Assembly: GCA_029555925.1 (NCBI GenBank)
Contig: JAKPQU010000575.1
Coordinates: 1-31,042, forward strand
Direction of reading: 5' to 3'
Length of the DNA stretch: 31,042 nucleotides
Source of the DNA: Bacillota bacterium
GTDB lineage: Bacteria > Eremiobacterota > SpSt-956 > JAKJGF01
Shown here in pieces: positions 7,259-14,911 of this stretch. The number at the start of each line of letters is the position of its first letter. Positions within the stretch are counted from its first letter, which is position 1. Below the pieces are notes generated by a model, which was not told the origin of the DNA, made no database searches, and worked only from the letters and a program-made list of their open reading frames with translations. The position numbers were made by a program, and so were the translations under genes.

Positions 7259-8329
7259 ATGAATAGAATAAGCAGAAGAAGTTTTTTAAAATCTTTATCA
7301 TTTATAGGGTTGTCGGCAGCATGCGGACTCGGAACCGCGTCCTGTACCGGTAAAGGAGGAGAAACAGGGAAACAGCTTTTTGTTTACAACTGGCCTTATT
7401 ATATAAGTGATAAGGTGATACCTGAATTTGAAAAGGAATTTTCCGTAAAGGTCACCTATGATAATTATTCCAGCAATGAAGAACTTCTTGCCAAATTTCA
7501 GGCAGGTGCAACCGGCTATGATCTGATCTTCCCCAGTGATTATATGGTCACGATGATGATAAATCAAAACCTTCTTGAAACACTGGATCATAGCAGAATT
7601 CCTAATATTAAAAATCTGGATGAAAGATTTAAAGGTCTCGACTGCGATCCGAAAAACACATATTCACTACCTTATTTCTGGGGCACCAGCGGCATAGGCG
7701 TAAACACGGAAAAAGTAAAAGAAAAAGTAGATAGCTGGAAAATACTATGGGATGAGAAATATAAAGAATGTATATCCATGCTTGACGATATGAGATCTGT
7801 AACACAGCCTGCTCTTAAACTCCTGGGCTACTCCCTTAACAGTACAGATAAAAAGCAGATAAAAGAAGCAAAAGATCTGCTTTTGAAACAAAAACCTCTC
7901 GTTAAAGCCTATACAAGCGATACCTATGTAGATTTCCTGAAGTCCGGCGATCTGTGGCTTGCACAGGGATATAGCGGAGATGTATTCCAGGTTATAAAGG
8001 AAAATAAATCCATTCAGTATATCATACCTAAAGAAGGTACTGAAATATGGGTTGATAATATGTGTATACCGAAAGGAGCAAAAAATAAAGATACAGCAGA
8101 GCTTTTTATTGATTTTCTCATGAGGCCGGAAGTGAGTGCTGAAAATTCAAATTCTACATGGTATGCAAATCCCAATATTGCTTCGAAAAAATTTATAAAG
8201 CCGGAAATTATAAATAACCCCGGTATTTATCCTCCGAAAGAAGTCCTTGATAAATGCGAATTTTTAAAGGATCTTGGAGAAAATAATATACTTTATGAAG
8301 AACTTTATAATGAACTGAAGAGTTCGTGA
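7259..8329 (+). CDS. potD: spermidine/putrescine-binding lipoprotein PotD
   Basis: 356-residue extracytoplasmic substrate-binding protein. The N-terminus has a twin-arginine motif (SRRSFLK, residues 5-11), then a hydrophobic stretch and a lipobox-like TASC with Cys at about 29. This indicates Tat export followed by lipidation. The mature part opens LFVYNWPYYISDKVIPEFEK and contains GYDLIFPSDYMV, both typical of PotD/PotF. The start follows AGGAG within the end of potC. It captures polyamine for PotBC. The exact ligand (spermidine or putrescine) is not decidable here. The final Ser-Ser and TGA lie in the GTGAGTC array. Confidence 0.95.
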   Translation: MNRISRRSFLKSLSFIGLSAACGLGTASCTGKGGETGKQLFVYNWPYYISDKVIPEFEKEFSVKVTYDNYSSNEELLAKFQAGATGYDLIFPSDYMVTMMINQNLLETLDHSRIPNIKNLDERFKGLDCDPKNTYSLPYFWGTSGIGVNTEKVKEKVDSWKILWDEKYKECISMLDDMRSVTQPALKLLGYSLNSTDKKQIKEAKDLLLKQKPLVKAYTSDTYVDFLKSGDLWLAQGYSGDVFQVIKENKSIQYIIPKEGTEIWVDNMCIPKGAKNKDTAELFIDFLMRPEVSAENSNSTWYANPNIASKKFIKPEIINNPGIYPPKEVLDKCEFLKDLGENNILYEELYNELKSS

Positions 8330-8424
8330 GTCGTGAGTCGTGGAAAGTAGGGGCGAACTACTGTGTGCGCGGTACCGGTAAAAATACGCATCACACATTA
8401 CGCCCTACCCATCACGCATTACGC
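8326..8424. repeat. composite heptamer element at a convergent junction
   Basis: Two GTGAGTC units end potD. They are followed by GTAGGGGCGAACTACTGTG, a GGTACCGGTAAAAATACGC core, then CATCACA, CATTACG, CATCACG and CATTACG units leading to the 3' end of the minus-strand gene at 8428. The core matches the copy at 6338-6439. Confidence 0.85.
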
Positions 8425-8427
8425 CTT

Positions 8428-9126
8428 TCAGCGTCCCGTAAACAGATCGAGGAACCTGTTTTCATATTCTTTAAAGACTCCCCAGAGATCCAGTTCTTTT
8501 TTCAAAACCTTCGGGTCCAATCTGCCAGCTTTTACTTCTCTGAAGAGATTTTCTATTTTTACTTTTGCATCTCCCGGAAGACCGGAATTGTCTATATTTA
8601 AAAGGCCTCTTCTGTTCAGATCTATTATATTGCTTGCGAGAGAACTGGTGGTAAGCTCAAATATGAATTTCATAAGAGATATATCCCAGTAAGTATTTAC
8701 TCCTTTTATTATGGTGCTCAGGTTATCTCCTTCCTGCTCTATTTCCTGCTCGAGTCTTTCTACAAGTAAATCAAGAGGGCCTGACACTACGGACATATTC
8801 TTAAATTCATTTTTGTATTTATACAGAAGTCCAGGGTTGTTTGCAGAATAGTTTTCACGAACAAATTCAGTATATTCGTCTCCGTGGTCAAAGCCCTGAA
8901 AAAGGCTGTTTAAATAATAGGGAGTTATTATCTGAGGTCTTTCCGCTATTACCTGACCTTCTCTGAGTATTAAATCATTCTGCTGTGTTTCTATGAGATT
9001 ATTTATGATAGGATCTGTAATTATAAAATATTTTATATTTGTAACACCAAAGGTGGCAATTTTCTGCTGCGGCTGACGAAGCACACAGGAATGTGTTATT
9101 GCATACTGTATATCATCATTGTTCAT
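8428..9126 (-). CDS. conserved-looking protein of unknown function
   Basis: 232 residues, soluble, no signal peptide or membrane helix. The sequence is balanced and helix-rich in the second half (LVERLEQEIEQEGD near 130; a Leu/Lys/Glu-rich C-terminus). I see no catalytic motif and do not recognise the family. The start is ATG 9126 after GGTGATAAA. The frame stays open 36 codons further upstream only because it reads through a TCAC-oriented array giving HASRVTRHASR, which is not real protein. The stop is a TGA just before the first GTAATGC unit of the convergent array. Its promoter region is the array at 9144-9242. Confidence 0.75.
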   Translation of the reverse strand: MNNDDIQYAITHSCVLRQPQQKIATFGVTNIKYFIITDPIINNLIETQQNDLILREGQVIAERPQIITPYYLNSLFQGFDHGDEYTEFVRENYSANNPGLLYKYKNEFKNMSVVSGPLDLLVERLEQEIEQEGDNLSTIIKGVNTYWDISLMKFIFELTTSSLASNIIDLNRRGLLNIDNSGLPGDAKVKIENLFREVKAGRLDPKVLKKELDLWGVFKEYENRFLDLFTGR

Positions 9127-9143
9127 TTTATCACCGTAAATTC

Positions 9144-9242
9144 GTGACGCGTGACGCGTGACGCGTGACGCGTGATTTCGTAATACGTTATGCGTGTTTT
9201 CACCAGGGGGTCGCCCCTGCGACTCACGACTCACAATTCACT
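9144..9242 (-). repeat. composite heptamer element (minus polarity)
   Basis: On the minus strand: GTGAATT, GTGAGTC, GTGAGTC, then a hairpin AGGGG-CGAC-CCCCT (9205-9218), GGTGAAAACACGC, a few degenerate units, then four near-identical CGTCACG units. The GTGA arm lies downstream of the gene at 9265 and the reverse arm precedes the gene at 8428. Confidence 0.85.
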
Positions 9243-9264
9243 GATTATACTACATAAAACGCTA

Positions 9265-9633
9265 TTATGGCAAGTTCTCAATTTCTCCAAGTTCAGTTAC
9301 CTGGGTGTCACATATTATAGTGGTCAACATATAAAGGGAAAGCAGCAGTCCACCCAGAATGAATTGTATTAATCCTGATGCTTTTCTGCTAAATAATGTT
9401 GTCTTTTCCAGAAAATCACTTCCCCAGAGATAAAGCTTTAATATGATGAAAAATATTGCCATAAGCAGAACCTGCATCCTGAAAGATTCTCGGATATTTT
9501 TAGGAAGCAAATATATTTTGCATACAGGACAGTATTTGGGAGATAATAATTTGAAGAGCTGTATGTAAGGGATTGTTCTTTCTTTGCATCCCGGACATTT
9601 ATAATAAAAATATTTTTTAAATATTTTTTTCAA
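9265..9633 (-). CDS. zinc-ribbon membrane protein
   Basis: 122 residues. The N-terminus holds a CxxC pair (CPGC, residues 13-16) and a second pair (CPVC, about 35-38), a cytoplasmic zinc ribbon. Two hydrophobic helices follow (about 52-69 and 87-107) and a short acidic tail. Such small zinc-ribbon/two-TM proteins are common and mostly uncharacterised, and I cannot assign a role. It starts at TTG 9633, preceded by GAGAGGTAAAAGC. It ends 22 bases before the array. Confidence 0.7.
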   Translation of the reverse strand: MKKIFKKYFYYKCPGCKERTIPYIQLFKLLSPKYCPVCKIYLLPKNIRESFRMQVLLMAIFFIILKLYLWGSDFLEKTTLFSRKASGLIQFILGGLLLSLYMLTTIICDTQVTELGEIENLP

Positions 9634-9661
9634 AAGCTTTTACCTCTCTTCTGGAAATATT

Positions 9662-9747
9662 TTGCTTTTTTCAGAATAACTGATATAATATGGTTGTGTC
9701 AAGGGATTTTGAGGATTTATATGAGAATCGTGAAGGGTGAAGAGTGA
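9662..9747 (+). other. nine-codon ORF with expression signals, ended by an array
   Basis: A TATAAT (9684-9689) with a weak TTGCTT 16 bp upstream precedes GAGG (9711-9714), a six-base gap and ATG 9721. The frame reads MRIVKGEE and stops at a TGA of the GTGAAGG/GTGAAGA array (9730-9752). It may be the truncated head of a lost gene or chance. The rest of 9634-9943 contains the TGACC-ACCC-GGTCA repeat (9776-9789), a short CGTCACG/CGTTACG array (9887-9909) and no gene. Confidence 0.25.
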
Positions 9748-9943
9748 AGGGAATATAAATTCTCATTCTTCGTTGTGACCACCCGGTCATGGCAGTTAAC
9801 AGGAAAAGTTAATTACCGGGTAATGGATTAATGTAAATCCTTGCTATGATTGTGCAGTCACAATGAAATATCAGACCTTTTCCCTTGCGTCACGCGTTAT
9901 GCGTTACGACATTATATTCACCATATAAAAGGAGTATTTACAT

Positions 9944-10291
9944 ATGCACGTCATATCTTCGTATGAAATGAAAGGTAAAGAAATAAATCTGCCTGATACG
10001 AAAAATGTTATTATGAAACCTCTTATAACTAAAAATGAGGGGGCACCGACTTTTGCTCTTCGTCAATTCGAACTTGCCAGGGACGGACATACACCATGCC
10101 ACAGACACCCATGGGAACATGAAGTTTATATCCTTGAAGGTATGGCAGAAGTGGTCTTTGAAAATGGTTCCATACCCCTTGTTCCGGGACAGGCAGTTTT
10201 TGTTCCTCCCGGAGAACTTCATCAATTTAAAAATAGAGGAGAAGGTATGTTGAAATTTCTCTGTATTGTACCCAATGAAGGACATATATAA
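9944..10291 (+). CDS. single-domain cupin protein
   Basis: 115 residues forming one Cupin_2 barrel. Motif 1 is GHTPCHRHPWEHEVYILEG (about 44-62), with the usual two His, a Glu and a third His-region ligand set. Motif 2 is PGQAVFVPPGELHQFKN (about 84-100). It binds a divalent metal, and the substrate is unknown. Stand-alone cupins of this type include mannose-6-phosphate isomerase-like, dioxygenase-like and sensory members. The start is ATG 9944 after AAAGGAGTATTTACAT. It is monocistronic, flanked by arrays on both sides. The stop TAA is two bases before the array. Confidence 0.88.
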   Translation: MHVISSYEMKGKEINLPDTKNVIMKPLITKNEGAPTFALRQFELARDGHTPCHRHPWEHEVYILEGMAEVVFENGSIPLVPGQAVFVPPGELHQFKNRGEGMLKFLCIVPNEGHI

Positions 10292-10292
10292 G

Positions 10293-10321
10293 CGTGACGC
10301 GTAACGCGTGACACGTGACGG
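10293..10321 (+). repeat. heptamer array after the cupin gene
   Basis: GTGACGC, GTAACGC, GTGACAC and GTGACGG in sense orientation. A short TTTACCTGAACCGGTAA follows, echoing the ACCGGT core of the composite elements, but no reverse arm is present. Confidence 0.75.
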
Positions 10322-10470
10322 GAGTAACTCTTTACCTGAACCGGTAATGAAGAATGTAAATATAAAGTATAGGAATTTTCATTTTTAATGGCGTAAAATA
10401 AGCTTTAGATGAAAATTATGTAGAAGCAATTTATCTAAATAATTTAAAAATTTGCTGCGAGGTGTATGGG

Positions 10471-11061
10471 ATGAAAAAATTTATAATTATTATGATTATT
10501 CTCGTTTTCTCTTTATGTGAGAAAACTTTTGCAAACAATGGACAGAATTATTATCAAACAGTAATAAATACAAAGGAACTTGCCGGTCCTGTCTTTGAAA
10601 AAATGAGAGGCTATTTATATTATAATCTGAGCGGTATGGGAACAGCTTATCCCTATGTGCTTGACCTGGTAGACCCGGCAACACTCGATCAGATGGCTCC
10701 CGCTACATACAAAGGTATGGAAGTAGGACTTTATAAGTTTGAAGGAACCTATCATCATATATATATGATCAATAATCTTGCCGTAGATGATTTCCTGGGC
10801 ACAGTCGCCCATGAATATGCCCATGCATGGCAGACGGAAAACTGCCCTCACAATCAGAATATAGTCATAAAAGAAGGCTTCGCCGATTGGGTAGCCTACA
10901 AAGTACTACAGATGGACGGTGCTCTGAATGCAGCAAATAATATATTCTACAGGGCAGACCCTGTCTATGGAAAGGGATTTAAGATAATCCTCGGAGTTGA
11001 AGATCAGAGAGGCATAGCAGGAGTAATGGAATATGTTAAGAAAACTGTGAATGGTGAGTAG
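10471..11061 (+). CDS. secreted HExxH metallopeptidase, DA1-like
   Basis: 196 residues. Residues 1-22 form a signal peptide (MKKFIIIMIILVF core, cut after TFA). The catalytic part has HEYAHAWQ (His113, Glu114, His117) and, 16 residues after the second His, EGFADWVAYK, which supplies a third zinc ligand Glu. HE-x-x-HAW followed by an E-G-x-x-x motif resembles the DA1-type peptidase domain, so it is probably a periplasmic or extracellular zinc peptidase. The target is unknown. The start is ATG 10471 after GAGGTG. A GTG nine bases upstream lies within the ribosome site. The terminal Val-Asn-Gly-Glu and TAG are read from GTGAATG and GTGAGTA units. Confidence 0.8.
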   Translation: MKKFIIIMIILVFSLCEKTFANNGQNYYQTVINTKELAGPVFEKMRGYLYYNLSGMGTAYPYVLDLVDPATLDQMAPATYKGMEVGLYKFEGTYHHIYMINNLAVDDFLGTVAHEYAHAWQTENCPHNQNIVIKEGFADWVAYKVLQMDGALNAANNIFYRADPVYGKGFKIILGVEDQRGIAGVMEYVKKTVNGE

Positions 11062-11179
11062 GGAAAAGTCGGGAGCCGTGAGTCGTGAAGAGTAAAGAGT
11101 AAGTAGGGGCGTTTTTGCAATCACGAAACACCCGTCACGCGTTACGCATCACGATTATCACGCATCACGATTATCACGT
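11047..11179. repeat. composite heptamer element at a convergent junction
   Basis: GTGAATG, GTGAGTA, GTGAGTC, GTGAAGA, then GTAGGGGCG, a CGAAACACC core, then CGTCACG, CGTTACG, CATCACG and 9-bp ATTATCACG variants. It ends both the metallopeptidase gene and the coiled-coil gene on the other strand. Confidence 0.85.
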
Positions 11180-12175
11180 CTCCGGAGGGCCCAGCTCAAT
11201 CGTCAAATTACCATTCTCGGCAGTTACTTTTTTAAAACCTGCCTTTAATCCTACAGGGAGCATTGCTCCTATATCTACAGAGAAGGTATTCTCCTTCTCT
11301 GTATCTTTTTCTACAATGCCTTTTGCAAATTTGCTTCCTATTATATCTATGAAGGTATCCTGAATTATGCCGGGTACGGATAAAAAGCCTCCCACTTTTA
11401 CATTGTCAAGTGTGACTTTGAATTTGTTATCTTTAAAATCAAGACTGTAAAATAAAGTGAAAGGTACAGGAATGAAATTGCCGTAATCTCCGTTTATCTT
11501 GCATTTACCTTCTTCATAACGGGCCTGTAGATTATGTATTTTATAATTTTTCAGGGTATCTCCCATTTCCCCGAGATATTCTGTAAGGACATCCTGCGAT
11601 ATGGTTACATGCCCTTCTTCTACCGTAAAAGGTGTGTCAAGGGATTCAAAGAAATCCTTTCTTATCTGTCCCGGTGTGGTGGAGAATATATCTATAGAAA
11701 GAAGATTTTTCATATATTCTCCTGTTTTCTGATTTCTGATTTTTATGTCATCCAGTGTAATTCCTTTATATTTAACATCTGTCAGGGTAAAAGTACCTTC
11801 CTGAAGATTTACGTCAAACTGTTTATGCCCCATTTTGTCTTTAAGGGTTTTTATCTGCTCCTGAAGAGCGTTATTTTCCTCTTCTTCTTTTTTTAATTTA
11901 CTCTCGAGAGATTCTTCTTCTTTTTTTGTACTCTGAAGTTCTTTTTTCAGTTTTTCCAGTTCTCTTTTCAGTGAATCATTTTCCTGTTTCATCTGTTCTG
12001 ACATCTGCTGAAGCTTTGAAGACATTTCCCACTGACTGTCATCTTTTTTATCACATGGCCCAGACAGATATACACCGTCTCCCGGAGCAGTAGAAACAAT
12101 ATGTCTTGAATACACATTGTTTCCCTGTTTTATATCTTCACAGGCTTTTAACCTGGAAAAACCTGATATATTCAT
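11174..12175 (-). CDS. coiled-coil protein with a possible lipid-binding domain
   Basis: 333 residues. A short N-terminal region (with two Cys) is followed by a long Glu/Lys coiled coil from about 50 to 115 (heptads such as LKRELEKLKKEL). The remaining 215 residues are beta-rich, with the VTISQDVLTEYLGEMG element and alternating hydrophobic strands. This suggests the DUF2993/LmeA-type phospholipid-binding fold, which I offer only as a structural guess. No signal peptide is seen, so it would act in the cytoplasm or at the inner membrane face. The start is ATG 12175 after CGGAGGTAATATAA. The end (Glu-Thr, TGA) lies in a GTGATAATC/GTGATGC array. Confidence 0.6.
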   Translation of the reverse strand: MNISGFSRLKACEDIKQGNNVYSRHIVSTAPGDGVYLSGPCDKKDDSQWEMSSKLQQMSEQMKQENDSLKRELEKLKKELQSTKKEEESLESKLKKEEEENNALQEQIKTLKDKMGHKQFDVNLQEGTFTLTDVKYKGITLDDIKIRNQKTGEYMKNLLSIDIFSTTPGQIRKDFFESLDTPFTVEEGHVTISQDVLTEYLGEMGDTLKNYKIHNLQARYEEGKCKINGDYGNFIPVPFTLFYSLDFKDNKFKVTLDNVKVGGFLSVPGIIQDTFIDIIGSKFAKGIVEKDTEKENTFSVDIGAMLPVGLKAGFKKVTAENGNLTIELGPPET

Positions 12176-12272
12176 TTATATTACCTCCGAATCTGAATAA
12201 TACAATTATATATTAGATTATAGATCCCCGGAGTTCAATAGAGTTTTGTTAACATTTTGTTAAAAATATTAC

Positions 12273-12758
12273 TCACTTAATCTTATACCCGATCATTCTG
12301 AGGAAATCTTTCCTGTGCTCTATATCTTTTTCTGTTTCTATAGCTTTTGTTTTAAATCCGTCTATAACTCCCATTATTCCCCGTCCCTGTTCTGTTTCCG
12401 CAATAATTACCTCTACGGGATTGGCAGTGGCACAGTAGATTCGGCATACTTCAGGAACTCTCTTTACTGCCTCCATTATATTAATAGGGAATGCATTTTT
12501 CATAAATATGATAAAACTGTGTCCGGCAGAAAGTGAGAATGCATTCTTCTTTGCCAGGTCAATTAATTCCTCGTCGTTGCCGCTGAACCTTACGAGACAG
12601 TCAGCAGAAGCCTCACAGAAAGCCACTCCGAATTTTATACCGGGCACTGTTGTTATGAGTGCTTCATGAATATCCTCTACTGTCTTAATAAAATGAGACT
12701 GCCCCAGTATAAAATTCATATCCTCCGGTTTTTCGATAGATACTGTTTTGAATTCCAT
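12273..12758 (-). CDS. adenosine-specific kinase family protein (DUF355)
   Basis: 161 residues, the full length of this family. Recognisable elements are the N-terminal KPEDMNFILGQSHFIKTVED, PGIKFGVAFCEAS near 39, RFSGND near 57, GHSFIIFMKNAFPIN near 79 and the terminal GRGIMGVIDG near 124. The family is known mostly from archaea and thermophilic bacteria. A crystallised archaeal member binds adenosine or AMP, hence the name, but its physiological role is unsettled. The start follows AAAGGAGCAATAAAAACT. The stop is inside a lone GTGAGTA unit. It is followed at 12176-12272 by nothing but AT-rich DNA. Confidence 0.88.
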   Translation of the reverse strand: MEFKTVSIEKPEDMNFILGQSHFIKTVEDIHEALITTVPGIKFGVAFCEASADCLVRFSGNDEELIDLAKKNAFSLSAGHSFIIFMKNAFPINIMEAVKRVPEVCRIYCATANPVEVIIAETEQGRGIMGVIDGFKTKAIETEKDIEHRKDFLRMIGYKIK

Positions 12759-12784
12759 AGTTTTTATTGCTCCTTTCTTTAATC

Positions 12785-12881
12785 GTGATGCGTGATAATC
12801 GTAATGCGTGATAATCGTGACGCGTCACGTATGGTTCGTGATGAGCAATTTCACTTTTCACGACTCACGACTCACGACTCA
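12785..12881 (-). repeat. composite heptamer element (minus polarity)
   Basis: On the minus strand: TTTGAGTC, GTGAGTC, GTGAGTC, GTGAAAA after queE, a short degenerate core, then CGTCACG and 9-bp ATTATCACG/ATTACGC units before the adenosine-kinase-family gene. The first unit carries the queE stop codon. Confidence 0.85.
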
Positions 12882-13514
12882 AACTCCTTTTACATCTGCA
12901 CCCCATATGTATTTATGAAGCTGCAACTGGAATCTTACGTTCAGATTATCTTCCATTATCCATTTTACCAGTGTTTTCGGTTCAAGTTTGCCGAAGACAG
13001 AGGAAAATAATATATGTGATTTTTTATCCACTTCATATGCTCTTATTTTTTCTACAGCCCAGAGATAATCTCTTCTGTCACCTATGACAAATTTTATTTC
13101 ATCTTTACCTGAAAGTTTTTCTATATTTTCCCATTTCATTCTGTCACTCATTCCGCTTCCCGGACATTTCAGATCCATTATAATAACCGCTTTCGAGGGA
13201 ACTATGTCTATATCCACTGAACCGTTTGTCTCTACAAGGACAGAAAAATTTTTTTTCAGTAATGTTTCTATGAGGAACGGTGTTTCTTTTTGAAGGAGTG
13301 GCTCTCCTCCTGTGATTTCTACGAGTTTTATACCGGAAGTATCTATATGAGAGATGATTGAAGAAATGGTCATCTCCTGGCCATCATGGAATGCATAAGA
13401 GGTATCACAGTAGGAACAGCTCAAATTACATCCTGTGAGCCTTATGAAACAGCAGGGAAGACCTGCATAAGAACTTTCCCCCTGTATGCTGTTGAATATT
13501 TCGTTTATCACCAT
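12879..13514 (-). CDS. queE: 7-carboxy-7-deazaguanine synthase QueE
   Basis: 211-residue radical SAM enzyme converting 6-carboxytetrahydropterin to 7-carboxy-7-deazaguanine on the way to queuosine. The start MVINEIFNSIQGE is the family opening (substrate-loop IQGE). The cluster motif is C29-x3-C33-x2-C36 (CNLSCSYC), and the SAM motif is EITGGEPLLQ near 87. I choose ATG 13514 over a GTG four codons upstream that lies in the array. The array's GGGTGA sits eight bases ahead and can serve as ribosome site. No queC, queD or queF is nearby. It is read shortly after the REC-kinase gene. Confidence 0.92.
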   Translation of the reverse strand: MVINEIFNSIQGESSYAGLPCCFIRLTGCNLSCSYCDTSYAFHDGQEMTISSIISHIDTSGIKLVEITGGEPLLQKETPFLIETLLKKNFSVLVETNGSVDIDIVPSKAVIIMDLKCPGSGMSDRMKWENIEKLSGKDEIKFVIGDRRDYLWAVEKIRAYEVDKKSHILFSSVFGKLEPKTLVKWIMEDNLNVRFQLQLHKYIWGADVKGV

Positions 13515-13521
13515 ATCATGC

Positions 13522-13561
13522 TTCACCCGTCACGCCTCACGCGCTACGCGTCACGCATCAC
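13522..13561 (-). repeat. short GTGA array between RR-kinase and queE
   Basis: On the minus strand: GTGATGC, GTGACGC, GTAGCGC, GTGAGGC, GTGACGG and GTGAAGC. The first unit ends the response-regulator/kinase gene and the last lies at the start of queE. Only a GTGA arm is present, with no reverse arm. Confidence 0.8.
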
Positions 13562-14702
13562 GTTTCATTTCATCTTCCCAGGAATAGCTCTTACGGGGAG
13601 TTTTCGGTAAATATATAACTACTGTTGTTCCTTTTTCTTCCTGACTTTTTACTTCTATAGTGCCGCCATGCATATCTATTATTTTTTTACAGAAAGAAAG
13701 ACCAAGACCTGTTCCTCTTTCACTTCTCAGGCCTTTTCTGGAAACAAGGGGGGTACCGAGGAATATTTTATCCAGGAGGTTTTCCGGTATACCTATACCT
13801 GTATCGGATACTGTAATAGATATTCCGTTTTTATCCACTTCTTTTGCTGTGAGTTTAATCTGACCTCCTCTGGGAGTAAATTTAAAGGCATTATCTATGA
13901 GATTTTCTACAACTTCTACAAGTTTTTCACCATCACAGGTTATATTTAAATGTTCTTCCAGAGAAGAAAGGAAGTTTATCTTTTTTTCTGATGCTTTTAA
14001 TTCTGTATTTGATATACTTGGCATGAGAATATTTTTCAGATCTAATTCCTTATACTGCAATGGAAGTTTACCTTCTCTGTAAAAACTGTCTTTCAGGAGA
14101 TCGTCAAGCATGATAAGCATACGCTTACCCTGTTCTTCAATTATTTTGTAATATTCCATTTTTTCTTTCGCAGAAAGTTCTCTTGTGGCTAAAATGCTGG
14201 CAAAACCAAGTACTGAATTAAGGGGATTCTTAAGATTATGTATTATCATATCCAGGAATTTATTTTTCATTTCCTGAATACTTTTTAATTCTTCCAGCAG
14301 TATTTCTTTTTCTTTAATTATTCTTTCTTCTTCTTTTTTGAAATTTATTTCTCTTACGACTCTGTTTACTCTCTCAAGGAAATCATCATTTTTGAATGGT
14401 TTTATGATGAAATCCTTTGCACCTAGCCTCAGTGCCTGAATTATTGTTTCTTCAGAACTGTGGGCAGTCATCACAATAACAGGAGGACGCTTCGGTTTTT
14501 TCTGCAACTGTTCCATTATTAAAATACCGTTTGTATCAGGTAAAACCATATCTAGTAAGATTAAATCAGGTTTATCTTTCTTGATTTTTTTTAATGCTTC
14601 TTCACCAAATCTGGCCTGAATCACTTTATAATTACTTCTTTTCAAAGTAAGTTCCATTACCTTCATCAGTGTTATATCATCTTCTACAACCAGTATTTTC
14701 AT
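13551..14702 (-). CDS. response regulator-histidine kinase hybrid
   Basis: 383 residues, cytoplasmic. Residues 1-120 are a receiver: VVEDD, phospho-acceptor Asp51 in LLLDMVLPD, the Thr of MTAHS and Lys of IIKPF. A short coiled linker follows, then HisKA with the phospho-His near 154 (IHNLKNPLNSVLGFASI) and HATPase_c with N-box ENLIDNAFKF, G1 DTGIGIP and G2 GTGLGLSFCKKI. The REC-HK order, without sensor or DNA-binding domain, is typical of a kinase whose activity is set by phosphorylation from a partner. Overlap of signalling genes downstream suggests local partners. The C-terminal Lys-Arg-Asp-Ala and TGA are array-derived. Confidence 0.92.
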   Translation of the reverse strand: MKILVVEDDITLMKVMELTLKRSNYKVIQARFGEEALKKIKKDKPDLILLDMVLPDTNGILIMEQLQKKPKRPPVIVMTAHSSEETIIQALRLGAKDFIIKPFKNDDFLERVNRVVREINFKKEEERIIKEKEILLEELKSIQEMKNKFLDMIIHNLKNPLNSVLGFASILATRELSAKEKMEYYKIIEEQGKRMLIMLDDLLKDSFYREGKLPLQYKELDLKNILMPSISNTELKASEKKINFLSSLEEHLNITCDGEKLVEVVENLIDNAFKFTPRGGQIKLTAKEVDKNGISITVSDTGIGIPENLLDKIFLGTPLVSRKGLRSERGTGLGLSFCKKIIDMHGGTIEVKSQEEKGTTVVIYLPKTPRKSYSWEDEMKRDA

Positions 14703-14782
14703 ACAAAAAGCTCCATAAATATTTTAAAATCTTTTCCTCTATTTATATTCCATATGTTCTGATAAATTCCTTCCCATAACAG

Positions 14783-14911
14783 GTGAGAGGTAAATTCTCA
14801 CTCTTCACTCTTCACTTTTCACGACTCACTATAGTCGTGACGCGTAACGCGTGACGCGTCACGGGTAAGTTCCACTTTTCACTCTTCACTTTTCACGACT
14901 CACTCTTCACT
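14783..14911 (-). repeat. double composite heptamer element
   Basis: From the gene end at 14893 on the minus strand: GTGAAGA, GTGAGTC, GTGAAAA, GTGAAGA, GTGAAAA, then mixed CG-rich units around ACGCGT, then a second GTGAGTC/GTGAAAA/GTGAAGA run. It ends in a hairpin, GTGAGA (14783-14788) with TCTCAC (14796-14801). It looks like two elements in tandem. Confidence 0.8.

Noticed and set aside
9144..9180. CRISPR array from the regular CGTGACG repeats
   Set aside because: Units are 7 bp with no unique spacers, and no cas genes are present. These are tandem heptamers.
13524..13526. GTG start for queE four codons upstream
   Set aside because: It lies in the array. The ATG at 13514 gives the typical QueE N-terminus with suitable ribosome-site spacing.
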